Made by a program: the position numbers and the translations under genes | Shown: piece by piece, positions 48,741-60,830 of the stretch | How the letters are laid out: each line of letters starts with the position of its first letter | How positions within the stretch are numbered: the stretch's first letter is position 1 | The notes under the pieces: generated by a model | Told to the model about the DNA's origin: nothing | The model's input: the letters and a program-made list of their open reading frames with translations, nothing else | Databases searched by the model: none | Source: Megamerina dolium | Lineage: Eukaryota > Arthropoda > Insecta > Diptera > Megamerinidae | Direction of reading: 5' to 3' | NCBI GenBank assembly: GCA_963854835.1 | Contig: OY978525.1 | Coordinates: 2,499,501-2,563,500, forward strand | DNA: 64,000 nt

Positions 48741-50073
48741 CTCCTTACAGTCGGCTGGGGCCGACCAAATTATACCCTGCATATGTAGAGGTATATATAA
48801 AAAGTTTGCTCGTATATCCATCCTTTTCTTCCACTACTTTGTATAGGACCTACATTAAGAAGCAGGCGACCTCACCAATTTTGGAGAATCAATTTCTGCC
48901 TATAATACTAAACTACATAGGTTGCAATGGGTTGACTTAGGCGTATTAATTAGTAAGTTATGGGTGTTTTAATGTTTAAGATAAATCCGAGACTTTGTAC
49001 GGAAGCTATATAAAAAGTGGGCGTGACTTATCTCTTTCTTGTATATCTAATTAATTTTTCAATATCAATCCACACCTTAAATTTGGTTGTTCTACGCTAA
49101 AAGGCTTGTGAGTTATGGAGCTTAAAAGTTTTAGTTTAATTCCCTCGACTTTGTATGGGAGACCTATGAAGGAGTGGGCGTTGCACACTCATTTTCTGCC
49201 AGATTATTTCCGACTACGATATTAATTTAAGTGTCAATTATGGTTATTCTAGAAAGAAGATTGCCGAAGTTACAGCTGTTTCAATTTAAAATTTGTATGG
49301 GGGCTACGATAAACACTGGGCGTGGTGCGCCCATTTTCTGTGAGCCTAGTTGCTCGTACAATACTAATCTACACCTTAAATCTCGTTATTCTACGCTGAA
49401 TAGTTTGCAAGTTATAACCGGTAACATTTTTTTTAATTTCCGCAACTTTGTATGGGAGACCCAAAAAGGAGTGGGCGTGGCACACTGATTTTCTGCCATA
49501 TTATTTCCGACTACCATGTTAATCTAAGTGTCAATTATGGTTATTCTGGACAGAAGATTGTAGAAGTTACAGCTGTTTCAATTTAAAAGAAGTACAGACA
49601 CTTTGTATGAGAGCTACGCTAAAAAGTAGGCGTGGCTCAACCACTTTTGGCGAGGTTATACAGTAGTATAATGTAAGTCTATGTGCCAAATATTGTTGTC
49701 CCAAGTGGTATATTATGTGAGTTATAGCAAGTTAAAGATTTTGAAAATTTCGAGGTTAGTCGCTTTGAATGCTTGGTGTGGGCGTGGTTATTGACCGATC
49801 ATGCCCAATATCAATCCCCTCCGTACCCTTGGATCATAGATTACTTATGCCAAATTTCAACGAAATAGCTCAATATTTACTCAAGTTATCGTGCGAACCA
49901 GCCAGGTGACAGACAGACGGACGGACGGACGGACGGACATCGTTAAATCGAAAATTTAATCGACGCTGATCACGAATATATATCTATGTCTATATCTCCG
50001 GAGATTCCTTCAAGTGGACACAAACATCTGACCGAAATGAATATACCATGCATATTGCATTATGCAGGGTATA
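48741..50073 (-). mobile_element. Family A element, copy 2 (Helitron/mini-me-like), minus orientation
   Basis: In plus coordinates it starts CTCCTTACAGTCGGCTGG with the hairpin GTCGGCTGGGGCCGAC (about 48750-48765) and continues TATACCCTGCATATG. It ends GCATTATGCAGGGTATA. Tandem ~150-bp monomers carry GTGGGCGTGG and TTTGTATGGGAG, the complements of the A-family boxes. A GGAC/GACA microsatellite lies at 49909-49939, flanked by CGTTAAATCGAAAATTTAATCG. It is inserted directly beside the mariner N-terminus. Confidence 0.7.
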
Positions 50074-52200
50074 AAAATGTGAGTAGAGGGAGCTAAGTGG
50101 GGCGCTATCAAATAATCGATATAACGATAGTGAGTACTAAACTATATTTCTAGACGTTTCTCAAAGTTTCAATGCAATATGAAAATCTAATCTAAGGTAG
50201 ATTTGTAAGGTTGTTCCCTTTAAGATTTTGATTACGATGTTAAGGATTTATATTTCAGGATGTTTTTGGAGTATTTTTTCTTTACCTGCTCCTTCCCTCA
50301 TTACGGCGTAAGGCTAAGGTTTCAATCACCAATTATCAATTTTAACCCTTTAACCCTTTATAGTTACCTCTATATATCGTAGTAATTATAGTAAGACACA
50401 TTTTCGTATGTTACTATGATAACCTAATTTGCATTATGAGAAGCGCTGATATATAATTCGCTCGTACAATTATTATAATTATTTTTCATATATAGTACAC
50501 AAACAGATTTTATTCGAATTTCTAAGAATCTCTATGAGTAAATAATATTCAGTAAATCATTGAAATTAATATTCGTTAATTAATTTGGCAACATAATATT
50601 ATACTTTTTGTCGACTGTAACAATTATAAATATTCAATAAATTTGAAAATAATGATTTGCATTCATGATAGTGATAAATATTGTGGCGGATATCGAGCAG
50701 TCGATATTTGTTTTTAAGCACAGCAATGGTATTTTGTATATACTCGGATGTAGTATTTCAATGTAATTTTCCAATACCAGATTGTGTCTACTAGTTGAAA
50801 ATTAATACTAATTAAATTTCTCACATATTTGCAATATCGAAGTAGACTATTATCGATTACTAAAAATTTTATTGGATGCCTACTATCGAATAATATAAAA
50901 TTTTGTCCTTTTGCACATCATTGCTAAAGACTCCCTATTATAAGATACACGTTTACGTATATTCATTCATAAAATCCAATAATCAAGGTGGTTTACAAAT
51001 GAGCTATCATATTTACCCTTATCTTTGATATTTAGTAATTGCTACGAAACACTCTGTTGCCTTTTATTTTTCAACAGCTATCTATGCCATGTTTATTCGG
51101 GCCAAAAAGGGACTTTTCATTTTGGTAATAATAATAATTCCATTAAGGCAAATTTCTCATTATTTTTCGCATATTCATTGCATTTAGTTACGACGTAGCT
51201 TCATTGAAAATATAATAATGATGATGGTGATGATGCTGATGGATGTACGAGTACATTCAAAAAATATCTTCATACTCAAAAGTAAATAGTTTCTTGTTGT
51301 TGTTTCGTTGCTCTGTCATTATACCATATTTTTTTTTATTATTTACGCAAATGTGGGTACAGAAAGGAAAGAGAAATTGCAAAAAAAAAATTCCATGAAT
51401 ACCAAAAATTATCCTATCAAAAAAGACAATTTGTTCTTTTGGCCTTGTGGGCGACATTGATTATGTTTGATGCTTTTCATTTGCCCATTGATAATATTAT
51501 CCTCTATCTAGTAGAAATCAAAGGCAGCAACGTTAATAATAGTAGCATTGACCAACAGTTGAATTGAATTTGACGCCCTTTTTATCAATCGGTTTATTCA
51601 ATTGGGATTTTCGATGGTTTTTTTGTTGCGATTTTTTCTCTTTTGCTCTTTTTCAGATTTCACTCGTGGTCGTACATTTTATTGACATCACTTTTAGTGA
51701 TGAACTAATATATTTTTATTTTTTTTTGTACTCTTTTTTTTTCAATGAATAGGAAGCACTGAAATATGGCTTAAATTAAATTGAAAATATATACATTCGG
51801 GTAAAGGGTTACTTTATCTAACCTCTGAAGGGATTATTATGTGCACTTATGTGGTGTCAAGATGACCGAGAACAAACAAACAAAGAAAAAAAAAATATGT
51901 ATTCTAGGCACATTTATATAGCGATGGGGAATTTATTGCCATATTTGTATATTTACAGCAATTGTACATACATACAAAAAAGAAATACAAATTTGCTTCA
52001 ATGGAATTTAGAGAAAGCTGAGCGTATATTGTGTCCATGAAAGTTTTTGAAAAAAACAGGCACTATTTTCATATCAAAGAGACATATCAAAGACAAAGAG
52101 GGCATATCAAAGAACCTTTTTGTAAAATTTAAAGAACCGTAAGGTAGCTCATTTCGAAATGATCTAGCAATCTTCAGCTTTTGCCCCAAAAGAGGATTCT
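50074..52200 (+). other. AT-rich intron, no gene
   Basis: Mostly unique AT-rich sequence with T-runs at 51330 and 51720. No coding, RNA or repeat feature stands out. Confidence 0.45.
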
Positions 52201-53110
52201 AAGATCTCTACAGCCTTCAATATTAGTTGTAATGCTATTGTGGGTGCCTGGGTATGATGGAAACGAAACGACGGAATACACATTACAAAGATTGAAAGTC
52301 ATGCCTAAAAATTAGTTGGAAATTCAGAAAGATAGCAGCGTACATTACTCTAACAGCTCTTCCAATTGTGGACTGTCGAAAGTCATGTTGCAGAATTACT
52401 TAGAAAATTGGAGGATGCCATTTGGAACTACATATGATCATGAAGAATTTGAAGAGGGAGCAGTACGGCCAGCAGTGGAATCACATGTGGACATCATTTA
52501 TAATTCAGTTTCTGATGATAGCGATGACTGCAATATGATGTCTCAAGCGTCTACCCTCAAAAAGAGCTGTAGTTATATTTATGTACAAATTATAAAAGAA
52601 TGCATACAAAATGTTGCATATTTCAAGGAGACATAGATATTTGTTTTGTATTTTATGTGAACTTTCACGTTCCTTGTAGAAATATTTTGTCTGAGAATAC
52701 CCCTAGTGAAATTTTCCAACGATTAATTTTGTAAAATATTTTAACCCTCTAGCGACCTCTTAAATGCCATTTTATTAAGTCTTTCCAAAAAAGGGGTCAA
52801 AACGACCATTTCGTGAGAGAGTTAATGGGTTAAAATGTTCTACAAAATTATTCCTCATAAAATTTTAATATATATACCTAAACAACATGTTACGCTCCGA
52901 TATGAATTTTAACCCTTTTTTCTCATTTATCCTCAAAGTAGTTAGGCAAAAAATTGAAAATTTAATATGAACATAAAAAAAATGTTCGATTGAGAATGCA
53001 GAAAGTTTTGGAGTTTTCACTATATGGGTCTAGATTCTTCGTGCTGAGGTGGAATTATTCCGACCCCAGACAATGACCCGCAAATTGTGTAACAGTGTAA
53101 ATAAGTAAAT
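52200..53110 (+). mobile_element. Family P copy with 106-codon relic ORF
   Basis: An open frame at 52316-52636 reads SSSNCGLSKVMLQNYLENWR, then DHEEFEEGAVRPAVESHVDI and SDDSDDCN. The ESHVD...DDSDDC part is shared with 14104-14160, so it is an element-encoded segment rather than chance. Downstream is the central palindrome (TTTTAACCC at 52738 to GGGTTAAAA at 52833, arms extending through AATTTTGTAAAATATTTT). The end is CAAATTGTGTAACAGTGTAA at about 53100. The acidic N-terminal-like peptide and TTAACCC motifs would suit a piggyBac-type element, but no DDD catalytic region is present. Confidence 0.55.
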
Positions 53111-54780
53111 ATACTTAACCATAGCTACGATTATTTGTCCCCAGGGTTGACTATAGCTGTTTGATCATTCTTGGAATTTAAGAGTAAAAAGGCTCATCCA
53201 ACAGATCCTAGTCAGACGTGTACGCCAAGAAGAAAACTTCAGTCAAGTCTGTGGTAGTCTGAATTCTTCACTTTTAGTATGTGAGTTTGCCTAATAAAGA
53301 ATTTCCGATGTCACACCAAACCTAGAAAAGGCGAGGTACCATTTTCAATTGCTGGCTAGTTGGTTGATTGGTTAGTTAATTCACACAGCATCACGTTCGT
53401 TTTCATTGTTGCAGCTGCTATTACATATGATTGTTATTGCTGTTATTGCACTCGAACACATTACAAAATAGTTGATATTACGTGTCGAATTTGTCAAATT
53501 GGTTGGGAGTGAGTGTGTAAGTAAATTTAAATTCACTTGCTACATAGTCATCGAATGAAAATTGTATACTCATCGTATAAATATGTATTATAATTATTGC
53601 AATTAATTTAATTTCTCTCAGATCTGTTACTAATTTGCACACCTAGCTGTTGGCATTGTCTTCTTTTAAAAACTTCCGACAGCAGTCAGTGGCTGGTTGT
53701 TGTGTCGCGTTGTGATTTTTCTCATTAGTACTTATTGATGATACTTATCAAAATACGTATACTTAAAAGTGCCCCCCACCAAATCCATTGGTGCAAAGGG
53801 GTACCAACATACACTATGCGTCAAGGAACGAACGACTCAAAATAAATCTGTTCGTTGTGTTCGTCACAGACAGTGAGTTGCTTGGCTATTAATTGCCAAT
53901 CAAAACAGTAATTAAATTTTTCGCGCGCTTTATATGGAGCACAATCATAATAATATAGCCTTTTGCTACAGCGTATATCGCTATCGCCTGAGCAAAGACC
54001 ACGAAGAACACCATCATCACCAACACCAGAAAAAAAAAGCAACCAATGTGTTCACGAATGGCCGGTCATACTGATAATATCTCTTGCGGCAACCTCTGTG
54101 CATGTACACACAATCATCTCATTCAATCTCGCATAGCATTGCCTTAGGGATGACATCCTTATAGTTAGCAAACGATGCTGGCACGAATGCATTTACATTT
54201 AATTTTGCACTTAATCGGAAACGGAAATTGAAATAGAAAGGGTGCTACTCGTTGCCTGTTGCCTGTTGTCTATTCGAATAGAATATGAAGTTAAGCATTC
54301 TCAAAGTGGAATATCGTAAATAAAGAACTCTAGTATGAGCAAATGTAAAAGGTTAAAATGCTTAAAATAATTATTACAATATGCGTGTGCGTATGTATTA
54401 GCAAAGAGCAAAGTATTAGCAATATAAGTGGGCGTATGTTTGTATGCATTAAGTAAATAAGCCTATTTGTAGAGTCAGCCGATACCTTTATTGGTTTAAT
54501 TTTCAATCAAGGAATTAACTAAAAGAAACGAATGACTAGCTTAGAGGGTGTATAATATTTGCAGATCTGTATCACCAATTATTTTACTTAATAATGGATA
54601 AGAATAAATAGATAAATCCAACACTTTATATCTTCTGATTCATTTTAGATTTAATATAAAGATATATAAAAGGATTTTTGGTTAATATTTTCCAAAGGAA
54701 AAAAATTTGTGAAACTCTAATTTGCACCAGTTTATCCCTCTTGAGTTGATCTCTTGGGAATTATGTGGTTAATGAATGAC
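53111..54780 (+). other. Intron, no supported gene
   Basis: Includes a GC-richer unique stretch at 53640-54170 with a 73-codon minus-strand frame (53821-54042) that I do not recognise. No repeat family is visible. It may be ancestral intron with conserved patches. Confidence 0.4.
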
Positions 54781-54782
54781 TT

Positions 54783-54971
54783 TCAGTTTTTTTTAGCTTC
54801 ATTTTGTATGACAGCCACACTAAAGGGTAAAGATAGAGAAATCATATGATCGCATAAAATGTTGAGGCTCCAAAATGAATGGTAGTCGGTCATATACCTT
54901 GCTCCTTGGGAGCGACGATAGGGAATATCAATCAAAACGTCATTTTTGTAGCACAGAAAAATCGACGCCAA
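54783..54971 (-). pseudogene. Possible mariner transposase fragment
   Basis: The minus-strand frame contains DVLIDIPYRRSQGARYMTDY followed by HSFWSL, which lines up with the mariner third-Asp block 'evLphpPYSPDlAPsDYHlFrSL'. The Asp of SPD is not preserved. It is a short, single match beside the DD37D remnant but of a different type. Tentative. Confidence 0.4.
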
Positions 54972-55018
54972 ATGAAAACGAATTAATATTTTTCAAAACT
55001 TTTTTTTTTCATTTTATT

Positions 55019-56190
55019 GGGTTATTCAATGGCTACAAATTTTAGAACAACTTATTGGAAATGACTACCATTTGCCTTCCAGCACGACTTGATACGATCT
55101 GGCCACTCATTGATCACGAGACGCATTTCATGCATGGGGAAATTGTCCACTGCACAGAGAAGGGCTCGCTTCAACAACTCAATATTTGGGTTTCGAGTAG
55201 AGCTAGCCATGCCCTCTAATACGGACCACAACTTGTAATTCAACGAGTTGAGGTCTGGACTACCAGCTGCCCAATCATCAGTTGATATGAAGTCCCGAAT
55301 GTTGTTTTTTAGCCACAGTTGAGTCGTTTTTGGGTTATTCAATGACTACAAACCTTAAAGCAACTTATGCGAAATGACTTCCATTTGCCGTCCATCATGA
55401 CTTGAGACGATCTGGCCACTCATCGATCGCTAGACACACTTCATGCATGTGGAAATTGTCCACTGTCCTCTACAACAACTCAATATTTGGGTGTCGAGTA
55501 CAGAAAGCCATGCCCTCTAATACGGACTACAACTTGTAACTTGTAATCCAACGAGTTGAGATCTGGACTGCCATCTGGCCAATCATCCGTTGATATGAAG
55601 TCCGTAATGTTGGTTTTTTAGCCACAGTTGCGTAGTTTTTGCCTTGTGAGTTGGATCAGAGGCCTTTTTGGATTCTCGGGATGAGTTGGGATACTTCTCT
55701 TGATGACCGGGCATTCACACAATCGTTCTGTTTATTGAACGATTTTTCTATGGTGAATATTTTCTTGTCAGTATACAGAATTAGTCTGTGAGAGTACCGC
55801 GCTTTCGATTTTCGCTTACGTTTTCCCTCTAATGCGGCCGTGGGCAGATGTCCAGTATGTTGCAGAATCCCAAACCCTAATGGACATGGATTTTTGCGAA
55901 ATTTGCATTTCTCGCGACAAGATTTTCTATTTTCATAGCGGTTTTCGGTCGATTCGTTTCTTCACGGCATTGATCGTTTTCGGAGTTCTCACAATACGCG
56001 GACGGCCGGATCTTTGACGGTCTCGTACTACACCAGTAACCTCAAACAACTTCACAGCACAAAATTGTGAGTGATTTCAAGCGGTCCCAATGTCCGAAAG
56101 ATATCGATTTTCGATGTCGCCCCATTCCATGATTGTAAACAATTGATGTCAAAAACTTTTTATATGGCAATGAAGCATAAATGTCAGCTG
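55019..56190 (-). pseudogene. DD37D (maT-type) mariner transposase remnant with duplicated 3' half
   Basis: Read on the minus strand from about 56080, the remnant encodes KLFEVTGVVRDRQRSGRPR, then TPKTINAVKKRIDRKPL and KILSREM, an N-terminal helix-turn-helix linker of fly mariner/maT transposases. The C-terminal half reads TTQLWLKNNIRDFISTDDW, GSPDLNSLNYKLWSVLEGMA and AVDNFPMHEMRLVINEWPDR. The third-Asp block is 'SPDLN'. That half is duplicated head to tail: GGGTTATTCAATG-CTACAAA begins both 55019 and 55332, a 313-bp offset. Frameshifts and stops occur in the middle region. No TIRs were identified. Inactive. Confidence 0.82.
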
Positions 56191-56329
56191 TGAAATTGCT
56201 GTCAATATGAAATGGATGCGCCCAATATTGCATTTGTAATGAATGCGTTTAGTTGTGTACCAATATTTATGACTTGACTAGGTATGTTTATTAATGCGAG
56301 TCTATCTCGCTAAAAGTGATTCCAAGAGT

Positions 56330-56597
56330 GGGTGCCGTAGCTCAATGTTTAGCGCGTTGACCTTCTGATCCATAGATCGTGGGTTTAATCCCCGGCTGAG
56401 GCAACTGTAATATCGAAAAGATATTCCAGCTATCGGCAAGCAATTGGCAATGCTTCCCACCACAGAAACACTTTACCATGAAAAAATACTACGTGACAAA
56501 GCTTAGATAAAGTGATGTCACAAGGGTCCTGCCGTTCGGCGAATATAAGTAAGTCACTTCTAATACTTTTCAAATTCAGACTTAACCTAACCTAACG
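56330..56597 (+). mobile_element. tRNA-derived SINE, plus orientation, CCTAA-like tail
   Basis: The head GGGTGCCGTAGCTCAATG has box A at 56338-56348 and box B (GGTTTAATCCC) at 56382-56392. A body of about 190 bp contains GATATTCCAGCTATCGGCAAG and AAGCTTAGATAAAGTGATGTC. The 3' end is AACCTAACCTAAC at 56584-56596. The same head, body words and tail occur in reverse at 5806-6192. Confidence 0.75.
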
Positions 56598-57739
56598 AAA
56601 CTCATAAGAGCAAACAAAGGTATACCCTCAAACTCATAGACCCAAATTTACAACCATTTGCGTATTTATTAACCCAAGAATAAAAAATAAATAAAATACA
56701 GGAACATATTGGATAAAAGTAAATAGAAGAATAGAAAAAATGTATGCTGCTATTTAATATCCGCAATTAAAATGATCATCAATCAAAATGAAAATCAAAT
56801 ATGTTCAATAAATGGATCAAGAAAGAGAGAGAGAGAGAAAAGAGTGAGAGTGGGAGAGAGCGATGAAGTCAATAAAGACAGAGTATAAAATCTTTGTTAA
56901 AGTTGTTGAAGGAAAATCACATATAAACATTATAGTAAATATGTAAATATTCATGTACCAAATACACGTGACTATCAACCCTTGAACATATGTACAATCG
57001 ACCATACAGGAATAATCAATGACAAAAAAAAAAGGAATTGTCAAACTGGTACTTGTGCTACAAAAATAGAATATGATAAAAACAAAAAATTATTGTTGAA
57101 ATAGTATTAAATTTCAGTCGCCGGTTCAATAAGAACATCATCATGGTCATATACATGCTAGTATACATACATATGTATGTATGCACAAAAGTAAATATAA
57201 TAAAAATATTAGATTTCTTCACATTATCCTAATTCAAATAATGTGGGAACGTAGCGACCTTTATTTAGTGGTTCATCAAAATATATTCCAATAATGCTAA
57301 TAATGAGGTGGTCACACTCGTATGTATATTCTGTTTTTTTTTTTACACTTTCACTCAAATATATGGCTCTACCTGTATAAAGATATTAATTGTTGGATTT
57401 TTTTTTTTTTTTAGTTAAACACCTTTGTAATTAAAGCCACTATTTACTTGCATAAAACACCACACAATAGCCAATGTCAACAATGTCAAATGTTGCGTAT
57501 TTAAAATATGTTTATAAATTTGTTGCTATACATATACGTATGTTTGTATACATGGGATATCATTAAGTATCATTATTTATAAACAAAGATATTGCGCTTG
57601 TGTTATATTTAACATATTTTTTTGACTCGAATAGGCGGAATTTCGTTTTAATAAAAAAAAAAAAATTAAGAAAGTTGGAATATCGCGTTATAATACCCAA
57701 AAATTGCTTCTACAAGGTTCAAATATTAGGCTGACCTGC
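56598..57739 (+). other. AT-rich intron, no gene
   Basis: (GA)n at 56821-56838, T-runs at 57330 and 57400, an A-run at 57652 and ACATATGTATGTATG words. No coding feature. Confidence 0.45.
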
Positions 57740-58010
57740 ATAAATATTTACTGAACATTTTTTTAGAGCAAATCTACTTCCTATCTTTACTCCCTAGGGA
57801 GCCTTTCTTACAAAATGTGCTTAAAATCACATGAAAATCGACAAATGTCCATATATTTGCCCAAGAATCGCACTTAGAGTGATCAAATTTATGATCGACC
57901 CCAACTAATTCTTCTGTAACAATATTTCTTCGAAATATACGAAGCCTGTAGCTCCATCCCTTAAAGCAGCTTCCATACAAAATCCAAAAAATTTATATTG
58001 AAAAACTCAA
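57740..58010 (+). repeat. Family C monomers
   Basis: About two monomers: AGCAAATCTACTTCCTATCT, CCCTAGGGAGCC, AAAATCGACAAATGTCC, GCCCAAGAATCGCACTTAGA and CTTCCATACAAAATCC, in the family C order. Confidence 0.58.
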
Positions 58011-58774
58011 ATGCATCCAAAATATATCACAATATAATTTAACGTGAACATTTTGCAACTTCCAAAGAATCCGTTGCTAAATTTGTTGCCAAGTCCACAT
58101 TAATTGCATTATCCTGTATATAAAATATTGTATAAGCTGACAAAGTATATGAATCCATTTAAGCGATTAACAATGCATATATTATGCCAACATACATACT
58201 TGTTAACTTCCGAAAATACCACATACAAGAATGTGGATACCAACATACATACATATATACGAATATGAGAATTGTGTCATATTTTGAAACAAAATTTCAC
58301 AATACAATACACGGCACCAGAACTCCTTTCCTCACAACGTTCAGAAACTGGCATAAACACACGTTCATTTAGCGAATTTAAAATTAATGATATTCCTTTA
58401 TACGCGTATGTATAAGCGTTTTCCATTACATATTGCTGCGTTGTACATACATAGTAATAGCAGCATGAGCGCTATGAAGCCGTGCTGGTTGACGTGGGCT
58501 CATTAATAACTGCCAACGTGATGGTTTTCCAATCAAATATGTACAAGTACATATATGCTCACATACAGACCCATTCCAATGCATACGCATAGTCATAATC
58601 ACGCTGATACACACCAGCTAACTATAGACTACCAACCAACTATGGTATCAAATGGTAGAATGTCTGTTTGCCTACCCGTATTCAGTAGAGGGTTAACTAT
58701 GTTAACTACATAGTCAGTTAAGTTCATTGTGTGTTTGTGTGTGTGCGTTTTTTGGTATATTGGAGCGTGTATTA

Positions 58775-58811
<37 letters not shown>

Positions 58812-59394
58812 GCTTAAAATTTAATATGCGTGTTAATGTTTACAATTTCAATATACTCCTTCGTATGTACGTAAACAAATTCAAGCAGAACAACAGCAAC
58901 AAAAAGCTAATATGCATTTGTCGCCACATCACTACTAAGTATTGAAATTGACATAAATTTAAATTTAGAACGGAAACTGAAAATGAACGCTAACATATTT
59001 ATAATATCCCTACCAGCTGATGAGCATGTGTGTCTGTGTGAATTGTTAGTGTATATAGTACAATACATATGCGGTATACCACATATTATTTGAGGTTATT
59101 ATGTGATATTAAACTGTGAAACTGTTTTACTTATATACCACTTGTACGTAGCTATTATAATCGCATAACCAATTCATTGAGTAAGAAATTTGTGGCATGA
59201 CGCACATTCGTATGAATGTGTTGTACACGATATATGGTACACCTACGTATAAAGATGACTGTTTCACCTTTTCCATTCGCAATGGGAGATTAATGGCATA
59301 TTTTGATATGTGGTTAATCGATGTTTTTTAAAAAAGAAAACTATCAAGCAACTAGCATCTATAATTAGCGAAAATTAGAAATTTTTTAATGTGA
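58011..59394 (+). other. Intron, no gene
   Basis: (TTA)n at 58771-58810 and GT runs near 58728. The rest is unique AT-rich DNA without recognisable features. Confidence 0.45.
58771..58810. repeat. (TTA)n microsatellite
   Basis: Thirteen ATT units with one ATTT slip. Confidence 0.9.
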
Positions 59395-60500
59395 AACATA
59401 CAATGAGAAACATACTTTTATCTTATATGAGAGCTAGACGTAGCTTACATTCCCTTTACGTCCATTCTTAACCTCATAGCTCTATGCTTTTCTTCTCAAA
59501 TTGTGAAAAAATGCATACGGGAGCATATTTTTGTATGGGAGGTATGCTTGATTTTTATTCGAGTTTACACATTTTCAAACTAGTCGATTTTCTAGTAAAA
59601 TAAATAGTAAATGCCAAGTTTCAACTTGCTAGCATTATATTTTCGTGAGTAAAGTGTGAAAAAAGAGATTCCAAAACATACTTTTGTATGGAAGGTAGAT
59701 GTGATTTTCATACGATTTCAACCATACTTTACCAGATGAATTTGTTAGCAAATATAATTATATAGGCCAAGTTTTAGCTTTAAATCTACATATTTTCATG
59801 TTAATATTATGAAAAAATGCATACGAAAGCATACTTTTATATGGAAGGTAAGTGAAGTTTTCAATCGATTTCATCCATTCTTAAACCAGTCAATTGGTTG
59901 GAAAATATAATTTCATGTATCAAATTTCAGCTTCATAGCTTTATATTTTCATGCTAAAATTGTGAAAAAATGTATACAGAAGCATACTTTTGTACGGGAG
60001 ATAGATGTAGCTTTCATCGAATTTCGCCCATTCTCGTACGATATGATTTGTTAGTAAATGTAACAGTACCAATCAAGTTTCAACTTGAAAGCTTTATATT
60101 TTCATGCTTAAAAAGTGAAAATATGCATTCTAAAACAAAGTTTTGTATGGGAAGTGGGCGTGATTTTCGTCCGATTTTGCCTTTTCTTTAACTGGTACAT
60201 TTGCTAATAAATCTAATCACGTATAGTAAGTTTCAAGTTTAAATCTTTGGTTTCTCGGGCGTAAAGTGTGAAATCATCCATTCTGAAGCATACTTTTGTA
60301 TGAGAGATGGGCGTGATTTTTGTCTAATTTTGTCTATTTTCGAAAATATCCATTCGTTGGTGAAACTAATGTTATATACAAATTTTCAGCTTCATAACCT
60401 TATAACTGTGGCAGTTACCGTGCGAAAAAACACACAAATGACTAAATTGTTTCAAATCGTGATTTTCGCCAATATTTTCAGCTAGTCTTCTTTCAGACGA
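59395..60500 (-). repeat. Family B array (~154-bp monomers), minus orientation
   Basis: Monomers are phased by TTTGTATGG-like boxes at 59530, 59683, 59835, 59988, 60142 and 60295 (152-154 bp), with a weaker one near 59415. Shared blocks are GCATACTTTTGTATGG, GATTTTCATCCGATTT, GTTTCAACTT and GCTTTATATTTTCATGC. This is the most regular of the B arrays. Confidence 0.85.
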
Positions 60501-60830
60501 AAATATAAAACCTTCTCCGCTTCTGGTCCACCTCTTTTGACTAATTCATAATGATGTTATCGTATCTTTTTTAGTGAGTTCTTTCGCATGGAATTTTCGA
60601 AAGGTGTTTAATGAAAATTAAAAAATTTTGTTTTTCTAAAAAAAATTTTTCGAGTTAGTGGAACCGAGTTGAATACTGGATTTCTAAAGTAAATTCTTCT
60701 AATCCAAATTTATTCCTGAAATTCTTCAGTATTTCTTCTAACCCCAAAAAGAAAAGTTCTGACACTGGTTTGAGTCATGGCTAAGTAGTGTAATAATTCA
60801 CGAATCATATTTTCTATATTTATACCCTGC

